Part shown: piece by piece, positions 1 to 9,160 of the stretch
How the letters are laid out: each line of letters opens with the position of its first letter
Numbering within the stretch: the first letter of the stretch is position 1
Source: Actinomyces israelii DSM 43320
GTDB taxonomy: Bacteria; Actinomycetota; Actinomycetes; Actinomycetales; Actinomycetaceae
Direction of reading: 5' to 3'
Length of the DNA: 64,000 bases
NCBI RefSeq assembly: GCF_000711965.1
Contig: NZ_JONS01000017.1
Coordinates: forward strand, 24,579-88,578
Program-made: the position numbers and the translations under genes
The notes under the pieces: model-generated
The model's input: the letters and a program-made list of their open reading frames with translations, nothing else
Database searches by the model: none
Told to the model about the DNA's origin: nothing

Positions 1-742
1 CCTGGCGCAGGTACTCCTCGCGGGCGGGGGCCCGCTCGGCGACCATGTGCTCGATCTCGTCGTACACGCCCGGGTAGAGCGTCTTGAAGGAGCGGTCCTC
101 CAGCTCCCACTTGATGGCGTTCATGCCCAGCCTGTGCGCGAGCGGGGCGTAGATCTCCAGGGTCTCCTTGGCCTTGCGGGCGGCGTTGTCCGCGGGGACG
201 TACTTCCATGTGCGGGCGTTGTGCAGGCGGTCGCCGAGCTTGATGACCAGGACGCGGATGTCCTTGGACATGGCGACGATCATCTTGCGCACCGTCTCGG
301 CCTGGGCGGCGTCCCCGTACTGGAGCTTGTCGAGCTTGGTGACGCCGTCCACCAGCAGGGCGATCTCGTCGCCGAAGTCCCCGCGCAGCCGCTCCAGGGA
401 GTAGTCGGTGTCCTCCACGGTGTCGTGGAGCAGGGCGGCGGCCAGGGTCTGAGGAGTCATGCCGAGCTCGGCCAGGATGGTCGCCACCGCGACCGGGTGG
501 GTGATGTACGGCTCGCCGGACCTGCGCGTCTGCCCGGCGTGGGCCTTCTCGGCCACCTCGTAGGCGCGCACAATGAGACCGGTGTCGGCCTTGGGGTGGT
601 TGGCGCGCAGCGCCCGCATGAGGGGCTCGATGGCCGCGGGCGTCGAGTGCCCCCGCGAGCCGAACCAGGCCAGACGGCTGCGGACGCGCGACCCCGGGAC
701 GACGGTCTGCCCGCCTGCCTCGCTGCTCTTGGTCTCCGTCAT
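1..742 (-). CDS. rel: Bifunctional (p)ppGpp synthetase/hydrolase, N-terminal part (truncated by window edge)
   Basis: Makes and degrades the stringent-response alarmone (p)ppGpp in the cytoplasm. Translating the minus strand from the ATG at 742 gives about 247 residues with the hydrolase (HD) domain: the Arg-rich THPVAVA segment, the metal-binding HDTVEDT motif, and [13 protein letters not shown] followed by [18 protein letters not shown]. This order is typical of long Rel/SpoT proteins. The synthetase, TGS and ACT domains lie beyond position 1. It is the last gene of the yebC-ruvCAB-yajC-secDF-apt-rel run, 81 bp after apt, the same order as in mycobacteria. The start is set by the residues before the HD domain, with no better upstream start seen. 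Confident on identity. Confidence 0.93.
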   Translation of the reverse strand, partial: MTETKSSEAGGQTVVPGSRVRSRLAWFGSRGHSTPAAIEPLMRALRANHPKADTGLIVRAYEVAEKAHAGQTRRSGEPYITHPVAVATILAELGMTPQTLAAALLHDTVEDTDYSLERLRGDFGDEIALLVDGVTKLDKLQYGDAAQAETVRKMIVAMSKDIRVLVIKLGDRLHNARTWKYVPADNAARKAKETLEIYAPLAHRLGMNAIKWELEDRSFKTLYPGVYDEIEHMVAERAPAREEYLRQ

Positions 743-823
743 GACCGGATCATAGCCACGAGGCGGTCCCGCCCCGACATGCTTCCACCTTGCGAGTCGT
801 TCAGCGGCCGGTCGGGCCCGGCC

Positions 824-1378
824 TCAGGTGGTGGCGAAGGTGACGACGGAGTCGATCGGACGGCCCGCGAGCTTCTCACGTCCGCCCAGGCCGGTGAGCT
901 CCAGGAGCATGCAGATCGCCTCGACGGTGGCGCCGGCCTGCTCGAGCAGCGCGATCGACGCCGAGGCGGTCCCGCCGGTGGCCAGGACGTCGTCGATGAC
1001 CAGGACGCGCTGGCCGGCCACCACCGTGTCCGGGCGGACCTCCATGCGGGCGGTGCCGTACTCGAGCGCGTAGTCGACGCCGATCACGGGTCCGGGCAGC
1101 TTGCCCCCCTTGCGGACGGTGATCATGCCGGTGCCCAGGCGCACGGCCAGGGGCGCGGCGAGGATGAAGCCGCGGGACTCCAGGCCGGCCACGGCGTCGA
1201 CCCGGTCCGCGTAATGGTCCGCCAGGCCCTCGATGAAGGCGGCGAAGGCCGGCCCGTTGGCCAGCAGCGGGGTGATGTCGCGGAACAGGACCCCGGGCTG
1301 AGGGAAGTCCGGCACCTCGCGGAGGTTGTCCAGAACGAGCCGGGTGAGCTCGGGCGGCAGGGCGGAGGGGGTCGTCAT
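824..1378 (-). CDS. apt: Adenine phosphoribosyltransferase
   Basis: Salvages adenine to AMP using PRPP in the cytoplasm. The 184-residue protein has the PRPP-binding signature VLVIDDVLATGGT (about residues 125-137), the N-terminal FPQPGVLFRDITPLL segment typical of Apt, and ESRGFILAAPLA, which contributes to base recognition. Length matches the family (about 170-185). The ATG at 1378 overlaps the secF stop in an ATGA arrangement, so apt is probably translationally coupled to secF; rel follows 81 bp downstream. Confidence 0.94.
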   Translation of the reverse strand: MTTPSALPPELTRLVLDNLREVPDFPQPGVLFRDITPLLANGPAFAAFIEGLADHYADRVDAVAGLESRGFILAAPLAVRLGTGMITVRKGGKLPGPVIGVDYALEYGTARMEVRPDTVVAGQRVLVIDDVLATGGTASASIALLEQAGATVEAICMLLELTGLGGREKLAGRPIDSVVTFATT

Positions 1379-2478
1379 GAGCGCCTCTTCTTCCTCTTGG
1401 GCTGCGCGGATACTCCCAGGTGGTGGCCCGGGACGAGGGGGGATGCCACCGGTTCGGCGCCGAGGGCGGCCAGGACCTCCTCGTCGCCGTCCGCCTGGGC
1501 GACGCGTTCGGCGCGGGCCGCCGCGACGCGCCCCGCCTGCTCGACGACGCCCTTCTCGCGGCTGCGCAGGTCGACCAGCAGCGGCGTGGCCAGGAAGATC
1601 GAGGACAGCGTCCCCGCGATCATGCCGATGAACAGGGTCAGCGCGATGTCCCGCAGGGTGCCCGCGCCCAGGATGAAGGCGCCCACCACCAGCAGGGAGG
1701 CGACGGGCAGAACGCCCACCACCGAGGTGTTGATCGACCGGATGAAGGTCTGGTTGACCGCGAGATTGGCCAGCTCGGCGTAGGTGGAGCGCGTCTGCGC
1801 CTCGTAGTGCGAGGTGTTCTCGCGGATCTTGTCGAAGACGACGACCGTGTCGTACAGGGAGTACCCCAGAATGGTCAGCACGCCGATAATGGTGGCAGGG
1901 GTGACCTCGAAGCCCGAGGCCGCGTAGACGCCGACGGTGACGATGATGTCGTGGCTCAGGGCGAGCAGGGCCGCCACGGCCATCTTCCAGGTGCGGAAAT
2001 AGGCCCAGATGAGGCCGCCCACGAGCAGGAAGAAGAGCACCAGGCCGCGGATCGCCTTGTTGGTCACGTCCGCGGACCAGGTCGGGCCGATGGTGGTGGC
2101 CGACACGCCGGCCGGGTCGACGCCGTAAGCGGATGCCAGAGCCGAGGCCAGGTCGTCGAGCTGGGCCTTGTCCAGCTCATTGGCCTGAACCCGCACGGAG
2201 GACGCTCCCATGGTCGTCACGCTCGAGCCCGAGGACAGGCCCTTGTCGGCCAGGACGTCGTTGGCCGGGCTCTCGGAGGGGTCGGTCACCCCGGTGATCG
2301 TGATCTCCGAGCCGCCCTTGAAGTCGATGCCGGGGTTGAGCCCGGGCTTGACCACCAGCACGGCCGAGACGGCGACGACGAGGACGGCGATGGTGTACCA
2401 CAGACGTCGTCTGGCGATGAAGGGCAGAGAGGTCCTGCCCGAGTAGAGATCGTTGCCCAGCGCGGCGAGGGAGGTCAC
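1375..2478 (-). CDS. secF: Protein translocase subunit SecF
   Basis: Membrane component of the SecDF-YajC accessory complex, which uses the proton gradient to help move proteins through SecYEG. The 367-residue protein starts with a short cytoplasmic stretch and a first membrane helix (about residues 28-46), then the NPGIDFKGGSEI motif found after helix 1 in SecF. A periplasmic domain and five more helices follow, including GVLTILGYSLYDTVVVFDKIREN, which is the family signature. The GTG start at 2478 is chosen because an in-frame TGA lies at 2485-2487. The open frame of secD runs on past this start in another frame (see secD). Overlaps apt by 4 bp. Confidence 0.93.
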   Translation of the reverse strand: MTSLAALGNDLYSGRTSLPFIARRRLWYTIAVLVVAVSAVLVVKPGLNPGIDFKGGSEITITGVTDPSESPANDVLADKGLSSGSSVTTMGASSVRVQANELDKAQLDDLASALASAYGVDPAGVSATTIGPTWSADVTNKAIRGLVLFFLLVGGLIWAYFRTWKMAVAALLALSHDIIVTVGVYAASGFEVTPATIIGVLTILGYSLYDTVVVFDKIRENTSHYEAQTRSTYAELANLAVNQTFIRSINTSVVGVLPVASLLVVGAFILGAGTLRDIALTLFIGMIAGTLSSIFLATPLLVDLRSREKGVVEQAGRVAAARAERVAQADGDEEVLAALGAEPVASPLVPGHHLGVSAQPKRKKRRS

Positions 2479-4474
2479 TTCGTCTCACCGTCCTTTCCTT
2501 TCCGGTGGCGTCCTGCGAGGCGACGGCATCATCGTCCCCGTCGTTCTCAGCACTCGCCCTTCTGCGGGCCTCGGCCTTGCGGCGGGCCAGGGTGCCGACG
2601 GCGGAGTCGATGACGGCCTGGCGGCCCTTGCCGTAGGCGGCCAGCGAGCGCGCCCCGAGGTGCTCGGGATCCAGGCCCGACAGGCGGTGGCCCCTGCCGA
2701 AGAACGCGAAGCGCAGGATCCACACCATCATCGGGTGGGTGAACAGGATGATGACCACCAGGTCGACCACCGTGGTCACGCCCAGGGTGAAGGCGAACCC
2801 CTGCACGCCGCCCACGGCCAGGAAGTACAGCACGACGGCGGCCAGCAGGTTGACGGTGTCGGAGACGATGATCGTCCGGCGGGCGTGCTTCCACCCCTCG
2901 TCCACGGCGGCCACCAGGGTGCGGCCGTGGCGGACCTCGTCGCGCACGCGCTCGAAGTAGATGATGAAGGAGTCCATCGTGATGCCGATGGAGATAATGA
3001 GTCCTGCCACACCCGCCAGGGACAGGCGGTAGCCCATTGCCCAGCTCAGCAGCGCGATCGCCAGGTAGGTGGTGGCCGCCGCAATCATGAGGGAGGCGAC
3101 CGCGACCACGCTCAGTCCGCGGTACTGCCAGGCGAGATAGACGATAATGAGGGCGAAGCCGATGAGCCCGGCGATCAGGCCGTTGCGCAGCTGCTCGGTT
3201 CCCAGGGTGGCGGAGATCTGCTGCTCGGACTGGACGGTGAAGCTCAGCGGCAGGGACCCGAAGGACAGCTGGTTGGCCAGCGTGTTGGCCTGCGCCTGGG
3301 TGAAGCCTCCGGTGATCTGGACCCGGCCGTCGGTGATGGATGTGGTGACGTCCGGGTTGAACCCCGAGGCCATAATGGTCAGCCCGTCCAGCACGATGGC
3401 GAACTGGGCCTTCTCGGAGTCGTGGGACTGCGCGTTGGCCTGGCCGCCGGTGGCCGACGCCTTGTCCCGGTAGGCGATGAGGCGCTCCGAGACCGCGGCG
3501 AACTCCTCGGTGCCCTCGTCGTTGAACTCCAGGGACACGACCCACTTGTTGGTGGTCGTGCCCTGGCTGGTGGTCTCCAGGCCGGAGGCGGCGTTGGCGA
3601 TGTTGGTGCCCGCGATGTCCGCGGGGCCCAGGATGTAGGCCCTGCCCGTGCCGTCCTTGGCGCAGGAGATGACGGCCTTGGTCGGGTCCTGCGTCTCGCC
3701 GGTGAGGTTGTCCGGTGCCGTGCAGTCCAGCATGTAGGCGTCGTAGATCATCTTCTCGCTGATCCACGAGTCCGAGGAGCTGTCCTCCGACGTCGCCGGC
3801 AGCGGGTCCTCGCTAATGGTCCCGTCTTGGTTGACGTCAGCGACCTGGGTGGCCACCTGCTCGGCGGTGACGGGGGTCGGCTGGGCGCTGGGCGTGGCGG
3901 CATCGGTGGGCGCCTGGCTCGCCCCCTCCTCGGCGGGGGCCTCGCTGGCCGCCTCGGTCGGCTCCTCCGCCGCGTCGCTCGGCGCGTCAGTGGGAGCCTG
4001 GCTGGCCGCGTCGGTCGGGGCCGATGAGGCGGAGGCCTGGGCGAGCCGCTGGTTGTAGCTGTCGGCGAACGCGCTCGCACTGCCCTGGATGATCCGGATG
4101 ACCGGGCGGAAGTAGAGCACCGCGGAGGTGCGCACCAGCTCGAGGGTGTCCTGGCTGGGAGATCCCGGCAGCGAGACCACGATGTTCTGCCCGCCCTGGC
4201 GCGAGATCTGCGCCTCGGCGACGCCGGAGGCGTCCACGCGCTGCCGGATGATCTCAATGGCCTGGTCGACGTCCTCATCGGTGATCTCGGAGCCGTCCGA
4301 CGTCGTGGGCGTCAGAATGATCTGGGTCCCGCCCTCCAGGTCCAGCGCCAGGCCCGGAGTCATGGACGTGCGGCCGGTGGCGGCGCCGGCGTAGAGGCCG
4401 GCGAAGCCGATCACAATGATGAGAAGCAGCATCACGAGGCGGCGCCCCGGATGCTTCGTCTGCTTGGTGGACAC
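2177..4474 (-). CDS. secD: Protein translocase subunit SecD (open frame runs 302 bp into secF)
   Basis: Partner of SecF in the proton-driven Sec accessory complex. Helix 1 (about residues 13-31) is followed by the TPGLALDLEGGTQI motif, a first periplasmic region with an Ala/Pro/Thr/Glu-rich low-complexity insert (about residues 125-190), the P1 head region, and a C-terminal six-helix block with GLIISIGITMDSFIIYFERVRDE. The last genuine-looking residues are a charged tail near residue 660. After that the frame continues without a stop through the secF start and ends at 2177 as Arg/Gly-rich sequence that is only secF read out of frame. A one-base shift just upstream would use the TGA at 2485-2487 and give about 663 residues. 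Identity is certain, the C-terminus is not. Confidence 0.9.
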   Translation of the reverse strand: MSTKQTKHPGRRLVMLLLIIVIGFAGLYAGAATGRTSMTPGLALDLEGGTQIILTPTTSDGSEITDEDVDQAIEIIRQRVDASGVAEAQISRQGGQNIVVSLPGSPSQDTLELVRTSAVLYFRPVIRIIQGSASAFADSYNQRLAQASASSAPTDAASQAPTDAPSDAAEEPTEAASEAPAEEGASQAPTDAATPSAQPTPVTAEQVATQVADVNQDGTISEDPLPATSEDSSSDSWISEKMIYDAYMLDCTAPDNLTGETQDPTKAVISCAKDGTGRAYILGPADIAGTNIANAASGLETTSQGTTTNKWVVSLEFNDEGTEEFAAVSERLIAYRDKASATGGQANAQSHDSEKAQFAIVLDGLTIMASGFNPDVTTSITDGRVQITGGFTQAQANTLANQLSFGSLPLSFTVQSEQQISATLGTEQLRNGLIAGLIGFALIIVYLAWQYRGLSVVAVASLMIAAATTYLAIALLSWAMGYRLSLAGVAGLIISIGITMDSFIIYFERVRDEVRHGRTLVAAVDEGWKHARRTIIVSDTVNLLAAVVLYFLAVGGVQGFAFTLGVTTVVDLVVIILFTHPMMVWILRFAFFGRGHRLSGLDPEHLGARSLAAYGKGRQAVIDSAVGTLARRKAEARRRASAENDGDDDAVASQDATGKERTVRRSDLPRRAGQRSLLGQDLSALHRQTTSVVHHRRPRRRRLGRAGGQARAQPRHRLQGRLGDHDHRGDRPLREPGQRRPGRQGPVLGLERDDHGSVLRAGSGQ

Positions 4475-4535
4475 GCGGTCCCTTCCTCAGGAGATGGTGC
4501 GGCTGGCGCCGCTCAGTCAGATGTGTCTGGACGTC

Positions 4536-4973
4536 TCAGGCCCGGGAGCGCTCGTCGTCGGCGTCCGCCGCGCCGTCGGCCGCGGGGGCTGCGCCAGTTG
4601 AGCCGGCTGCTCCGTCCCCGCCCTCCTCGTCGGCCCGGGTGCCGGCCCCGTCGTCGGGCGCCTCGCCGTCCTCGGCCTCGGAGCCCTCGGGATCGGTGGC
4701 GAAGGGCGGCTCCTCCGCGCCGACGATCGAGGCCTTGGCCCACAGGGACTCATCGCCCAGTGGCGTGGCAAGAGTCACGACGTCGCCGCTGACCTCGACC
4801 ACGGTGCCGTAGAAGCCGGCGCGCGTGCGCACCCAGTTCCCGGGTACAAGCGCCTCGTTGGTGCGGCGCTCCTGCTCGGCGAGCATCTTCTTCTGCTGCG
4901 AGCGCGAGAAACGCGACAGGCCCCAGAAGGCGAGCACCATAACGGCGAGCATGATAAGCATCTGTGGATTCAT
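4536..4973 (-). CDS. yajC: Preprotein translocase subunit YajC
   Basis: Small single-span inner-membrane protein that associates with SecD and SecF. The 145 residues begin with one membrane helix (about residues 5-20, MLIMLAVMVLAFWGLSRF), then a basic stretch, then the compact VPGNWVRTRAGFYGTVVEV fold typical of YajC. The last 60 residues are a Glu/Asp/Ala/Gly-rich tail, a common actinobacterial extension with no recognised motif. It sits directly upstream of secD (61-bp gap), the standard yajC-secD-secF order. Confidence 0.92.
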   Translation of the reverse strand: MNPQMLIMLAVMVLAFWGLSRFSRSQQKKMLAEQERRTNEALVPGNWVRTRAGFYGTVVEVSGDVVTLATPLGDESLWAKASIVGAEEPPFATDPEGSEAEDGEAPDDGAGTRADEEGGDGAAGSTGAAPAADGAADADDERSRA

Positions 4974-5118
4974 GGAGGCGACTTCCGTTCAAGAGATCCT
5001 CTGGCGAAGAGGAACGACCGTGCAGAGTCTAGGCCACCTGCCGACACCTGTGCGTGTGAGACGTGACCGCCGCGATGATCACGGGTCGGTTCCGCCATAC
5101 GGCACCGGCGCGCCCGGC

Positions 5119-6192
5119 TCAGGTGAACAGGAGCCCGGCATCGGGGGTGCTCATGCCCAGGTGCTTGTAGGCGGCCGGCGTGGCCATGCGGCCCCGGGGC
5201 GTGCGCACGATCAGTCCCTCGCGGAAGAGGAAGGGCTCGGCCACCGTCTCGATGGTCTCGGGCTCCTCCCCCACGCTGACCGCCAGCGTCGTCAGGCCCA
5301 CCGGGTTGCCGGAGAAGCGGGAGCACAGGGCGTGAAGCACCGAGCGGTCCAGGCGGTCCAGGCCCAGGGCGTCCACCTCGAAGACCTTCAGGGCGCCGCG
5401 GGCCGCCCGCAGGTCCAGGCGCCCGGGCGTGCCGTGCACCTCCGCCCAGTCCTGGACGCGGCGCAGCAGGCGGTTGGCGATGCGGGGCGTGCCGCGCGAG
5501 CGGCGGGCCAGCTCCTGGGCCGCCTCGTCCTCGATGGCCACGCCCAGCAGCCCGGCGGAGCGCAGGATGATGCGGACCAGGTCGGCCGGGTCGTAGTACT
5601 CCAGGTGGCCGGTGAAGCCGAAGCGGTCGCGCAGCGGCGCCGGCAGCAGACCCGCGCGGGTGGTCGCGCCGACGACCGTGAAGACGGGCAGTGTCAGCGG
5701 GATGGAGGTCGCGCCCGGCCCCTTGCCCACGACGATATCGACCCGGTAGTCCTCCATGGCCAGGTAGAGCATCTCCTCGGCGGTGCGGGCCAGGCGGTGG
5801 ATCTCGTCGATGAACAGCACGTCGCCCTTCTCCAGGGATGACAGGATGGCGGCCAGGTCGCCGGCGTGCTGGATGGCGGGGCCGGAGGTCAGGCGCAGGG
5901 AGCCCGCGACCTCGGCGGCGATGATCATGGCCAGGGTCGTCTTGCCCAGGCCGGGCGGCCCCGACAGCAGGACGTGGTCGGGAGGGTCGCCGCGCGCCAG
6001 GGCGGCGCGCAGCACGACCGAGAGCTGGTCGCGCACGACCTGCTGGCCCACGAAGTCCTCCAGGCGCTTGGGGCGCAGGGCCGCCTCGGCGGCGCGCTCG
6101 ACGTCGTCGGCGCCGCCCGTCACGAGCCGGTTCGGGCCCTTCCCCGGCGCGGACGCCCCGGACGACGCAGAAGACTCAGAAGACTCAGCCAC
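5119..6192 (-). CDS. ruvB: Holliday junction branch migration DNA helicase RuvB
   Basis: AAA+ motor that drives branch migration of Holliday junctions together with RuvA. Of the 357 residues, the first 22 are a Ser-rich extension. Walker A is GPPGLGKTT (about 78-86), Walker B is [10 protein letters not shown] (about 125-134), sensor 1 is [18 protein letters not shown], and the C-terminal winged-helix DNA-binding domain contains the TPRGR loop. The GTG start at 6192 overlaps the end of ruvA by 8 bp, so coupled translation is likely. It is followed by yajC after 145 bp. Confidence 0.95.
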   Translation of the reverse strand: MAESSESSASSGASAPGKGPNRLVTGGADDVERAAEAALRPKRLEDFVGQQVVRDQLSVVLRAALARGDPPDHVLLSGPPGLGKTTLAMIIAAEVAGSLRLTSGPAIQHAGDLAAILSSLEKGDVLFIDEIHRLARTAEEMLYLAMEDYRVDIVVGKGPGATSIPLTLPVFTVVGATTRAGLLPAPLRDRFGFTGHLEYYDPADLVRIILRSAGLLGVAIEDEAAQELARRSRGTPRIANRLLRRVQDWAEVHGTPGRLDLRAARGALKVFEVDALGLDRLDRSVLHALCSRFSGNPVGLTTLAVSVGEEPETIETVAEPFLFREGLIVRTPRGRMATPAAYKHLGMSTPDAGLLFT

Positions 6193-6805
6193 GGCCGCCT
6201 CCCAGTCGGCGCAGGGAGGCGCGCAGCAGCTCGGGCACGCTCGGTTCGGCCCCCTGCTCCGAGCGCTCCAGCTCGACGGCGGCCACGGCCCGGGCCGCGA
6301 TCGCCTCGTTCCACCCGAGCTGGACCAGGGCGCCGACGACGTCCGGGTTCGGCTGCTTCGCGCCGGCCGCCGGGACGGTCGCGGGCGCGGGCTCCTCGCC
6401 GGCGGGGGCGCCGAGCTTGTCGCCGACGTCGATCATGACGCGCTGCGCCCCCTTGGGCCCCAGGCCCGGCACGCGCGTGAGCGCGGCGACGTCCTGGTCG
6501 GCGATGGCCCTGCGCAGGGCGTCTGGGGTGTGGACCGCGAGCACGGCCAGGGCCAGCTTGGCGCCCACGCCCTTGGCCCCCAGCAGCACGCGGAAGCAGC
6601 GGCGCTCGTCGGCGTCGGCGAAGCCGAACAGGGTCAGTGAGTCCTCGCGGACGACGAGCTCGGTGTGGACGGAGCCCTCCTGGCCGGTGCGCAGCCCGGC
6701 CAGGGTGGCGGGCGTGGCCTGGAAGGCCATGCCGACGCCGCCGACCTCGATGACCGCCCCGGTCAGGGAGACCTCGAGGACGGTTCCGCGCAGTGAGGCG
6801 ATCAT
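6185..6805 (-). CDS. ruvA: Holliday junction branch migration protein RuvA
   Basis: DNA-binding tetramer that holds the Holliday junction and loads RuvB. The start is placed at the ATG at 6805 because the family begins [13 protein letters not shown] and the in-frame codons further upstream show no similarity; this gives 206 residues, the usual length. Visible features are the N-terminal OB fold, two helix-hairpin-helix segments ([19 protein letters not shown]), and after a Pro/Ala-rich linker the C-terminal three-helix domain ([16 protein letters not shown]) that contacts RuvB. Lies 124 bp downstream of ruvC. Confidence 0.95.
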   Translation of the reverse strand: MIASLRGTVLEVSLTGAVIEVGGVGMAFQATPATLAGLRTGQEGSVHTELVVREDSLTLFGFADADERRCFRVLLGAKGVGAKLALAVLAVHTPDALRRAIADQDVAALTRVPGLGPKGAQRVMIDVGDKLGAPAGEEPAPATVPAAGAKQPNPDVVGALVQLGWNEAIAARAVAAVELERSEQGAEPSVPELLRASLRRLGGGRG

Positions 6806-6929
6806 GCGGGTGAGCTCCTTGGGTAGCGGTGGATCGAACGCCTGTTCACAGGATAGCAGTGGGCGGGCGGCCAGTCCGCGGGCGCCGGTGCGCACGCAGT
6901 CCGCCGTGTCACGCACGCAGTCCGCCGTG

Positions 6930-7604
6930 TCACGTCGGTCTCCGCCGGTACCGGGGGTCGACGGCGCCGGTGCGCCGGGCGGCGGCCTGCGCGGACGCCC
7001 ACTTCTGCTGGGCGGGTGTGCGCGCCGAGGCCCGCACCGAGCCGCCGGCCGAGACCATCTCGGTCGCCCCGTCCACGCCCGTGCCTCCCCCGCGCCAGCC
7101 GTGGCAGATCGCCTGGGCGACGGCGTCGGCGGTGTCGGCCGGCCTGGGGGCCTCGGCCAGCCCCAGGATCCGCTGGACCATCGCCTGGACCTGCGACTTG
7201 GAGGCGGTGCCCGAGCCGGTGACCGCGGCCTTGGCCTCGCTGGGCGTGTGCTGGGCGACCTCCAGGCCCGCCCGGGCCCCGGCCACCATGACCACGCCCA
7301 TGACCTGGGCGACCGTGATGACCGAGCGCAGGTTGTCCTGGGCGAAGACGCGCTCGACGGACACGGCCGTCGGGCCGAGGCGGGCGATCCAGTCCTCGAT
7401 CGCCTCTCCGATCGCGAGCAGGCGCAGCTCGGGGCTCTGCGAGGTCGGTGTGCGCACGACCCCCGCCTCCACGAGCCGTGCTCGACGACGGGGGTCGATG
7501 TCCACGCAGCCCAGGCCGCAGCGGGTCAGGCCGGGGTCCACCCCGAGCACCCGTTGCTGGGCGACGGCGGCATGCGCGGAGGCGGGGCGGGTGGCGGGGC
7601 TCAC
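6930..7604 (-). CDS. ruvC: Crossover junction endodeoxyribonuclease RuvC
   Basis: Metal-dependent resolvase that nicks Holliday junctions. The RNase H-like fold is recognisable from [10 protein letters not shown] with the first catalytic Asp at about residue 23, the catalytic Glu in VSVERVF, and the two C-terminal acidic residues in [13 protein letters not shown]. About 50 extra residues after the core form a basic tail ([11 protein letters not shown]...RYRRRPT) with no known motif. ATG overlaps the yebC stop by 4 bp, giving the common yebC-ruvC-ruvA-ruvB order. Confidence 0.94.
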   Translation of the reverse strand: MSPATRPASAHAAVAQQRVLGVDPGLTRCGLGCVDIDPRRRARLVEAGVVRTPTSQSPELRLLAIGEAIEDWIARLGPTAVSVERVFAQDNLRSVITVAQVMGVVMVAGARAGLEVAQHTPSEAKAAVTGSGTASKSQVQAMVQRILGLAEAPRPADTADAVAQAICHGWRGGGTGVDGATEMVSAGGSVRASARTPAQQKWASAQAAARRTGAVDPRYRRRPT

Positions 7605-8359
7605 TCGTCGTCGAGCTGGGCGGCGACCCCGGCGGGGATGTCCACCGAGGTGAAGACGTTCTGGACGTCGTCGAGGTCCTCCAGGGCGTCGACGAGCCGC
7701 AGGACCCTGCGGGCGCCCTCGAGGTCGACCTCCACCTTGGTGGCGGCGATGAACTGGGACTCGGCGGAGTCGTACTCCATGCCCGCCTCGGTCACGGCGC
7801 TGCGCACGGCGACGAGGTCGGAGGGGTCGCTGATGACCTCGAAGGACTCCGGGCCCTCGAGGACCTCCTCGGCACCGGCGTCCAGGACGGCCATGAGGAT
7901 CGTGTCCTCGTCAACGCCGTCGGCCTTGGCGATCTCGACCACGCCCTTGCGGGAGAAGTTGTAGGCCACGGACCCGGGGTCGGCCAGGCTGCCGCCGGTG
8001 CGGGTGAAGGCGACGCGGACGTCGGAGGCGGCGCGGTTGCGGTTGTCGGTGAGGCACTCCACCAGGAAGGCCACGCCGGCCGGCCCGTAGCCCTCGTACA
8101 TAATGGTCTGCCAGTCGGCGCCGCCAGCCTCTTCGCCGCTGCCGCGCTTGACGGCGCGGGTGATGTTGTCGGCGGGCACGGAGTTCTTCCTGGCCTTCTG
8201 GATGGCGTCGAAGAGCGTCGGGTTACCGGCGGGGTCGGCGCCGCCGGTGCGCGCGGCGACCTCGATGTTCTTGATCAGGCGGGCGAACAGCTTGCCGCGC
8301 TTGGCGTCGATGGCGGCCTTCTTGTGCTTGGTGGTGGCCCACTTGGAGTGTCCCGACAT
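7601..8359 (-). CDS. yebC: YebC/PmpR family protein (TACO1-like)
   Basis: The 252-residue protein begins [25 protein letters not shown], the hallmark of the YebC/TACO1 family, and contains the internal [22 protein letters not shown] signature. Members have been described both as DNA-binding regulators and as ribosome-associated factors that relieve stalling at proline stretches, so the exact role here is open. It is the first gene of the ruv group and overlaps ruvC by 4 bp. A short Nudix gene lies upstream on the same strand with a 118-bp gap, where a promoter would be expected. Confidence 0.93.
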   Translation of the reverse strand: MSGHSKWATTKHKKAAIDAKRGKLFARLIKNIEVAARTGGADPAGNPTLFDAIQKARKNSVPADNITRAVKRGSGEEAGGADWQTIMYEGYGPAGVAFLVECLTDNRNRAASDVRVAFTRTGGSLADPGSVAYNFSRKGVVEIAKADGVDEDTILMAVLDAGAEEVLEGPESFEVISDPSDLVAVRSAVTEAGMEYDSAESQFIAATKVEVDLEGARRVLRLVDALEDLDDVQNVFTSVDIPAGVAAQLDDE

Positions 8360-8477
8360 GTGTTCTCCTGGGTGTCGATCCGTGTACGCGTCCCGGGCGG
8401 GGACGCCACGCTGCGGCCGCGGGCCGACACGGCCCGCGGCAGAACCTCGGACATCCTAACGCCGTCCGCTCCCGCGC

Positions 8478-9146
8478 TCAGGCATCGCCCTCCTCGCGGA
8501 TGGTGAGCACCGTCCCGTCCCACCCGGGCAGCAGCCGCCGGGCCAGCTCCGGCAGGGCCTGCGGGTAGACGGTCAGACCCGCCCCGACGGCGGCGTCGAG
8601 CTCATCGAGGGGCCACCAGCGCAGCGAGTCGAGGACGTCGCGCTCCAGCGGGGTCCACCCGCTGCGGTCCATCTGGCCGTCCCGGCCGCGTGCGGCATCG
8701 GCGCGCGCGGCCGCCTCGGCGTCAAGCCTGACGAGGTAGAACAGCTCCTCCTGACGGCAGGTGACCAGGTTGAAGGCGAAGTGCGCGCTCCGCTCGACCA
8801 CAGGCCCCTCCAGGGCGGCGGCGCTCAGGCGGATGCCGGTCTCCTCGGCCAGCTCGCGCAGCGCCCCCTGCACCGGGCTCTCGCCCGGCCTGAGGCCGCC
8901 TCCGGGCGTGAAGGCCCAGGAGCGCCCGGCGTCGGCGAAGTCGTGCCCGACCGCGAGCAGCACCGCCGGGGCGGGGTCCTCCCGCAGGGCGATGACGCGG
9001 GCGGCGCGGCGAGCCGGCAGGCCCTCGTCGTTGAGGGCCCACTCGTCGGGGTCGATGAGCTCGCGCCAGTTCTCCGGGACGCGGCGCCGGTCCCGGCCGT
9101 CGGCGGCCGGGACCGGCGCAGGGCCCTCTGCCGGGATCGGGGTCAT
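8478..9146 (-). CDS. Nudix hydrolase domain protein
   Basis: The 222-residue protein carries a complete Nudix box, GGGLRPGESPVQGALRELAE followed by ETGI (about residues 75-98), so it probably hydrolyses a nucleoside diphosphate linked to another group. The substrate cannot be told. The start is placed at the ATG at 9146; the frame stays open further upstream, but that part is prsW read out of frame. Segments WRELIDPDEWALND and WWPLDELDAAV resemble the Nudix proteins found beside pimA in other actinobacteria. It lies 14 bp downstream of the PrsW-type gene, so it is probably in one transcript with it. Confidence 0.85.
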   Translation of the reverse strand: MTPIPAEGPAPVPAADGRDRRRVPENWRELIDPDEWALNDEGLPARRAARVIALREDPAPAVLLAVGHDFADAGRSWAFTPGGGLRPGESPVQGALRELAEETGIRLSAAALEGPVVERSAHFAFNLVTCRQEELFYLVRLDAEAAARADAARGRDGQMDRSGWTPLERDVLDSLRWWPLDELDAAVGAGLTVYPQALPELARRLLPGWDGTVLTIREEGDA

Positions 9147-9160
9147 GGTCGGGGCGGCGC

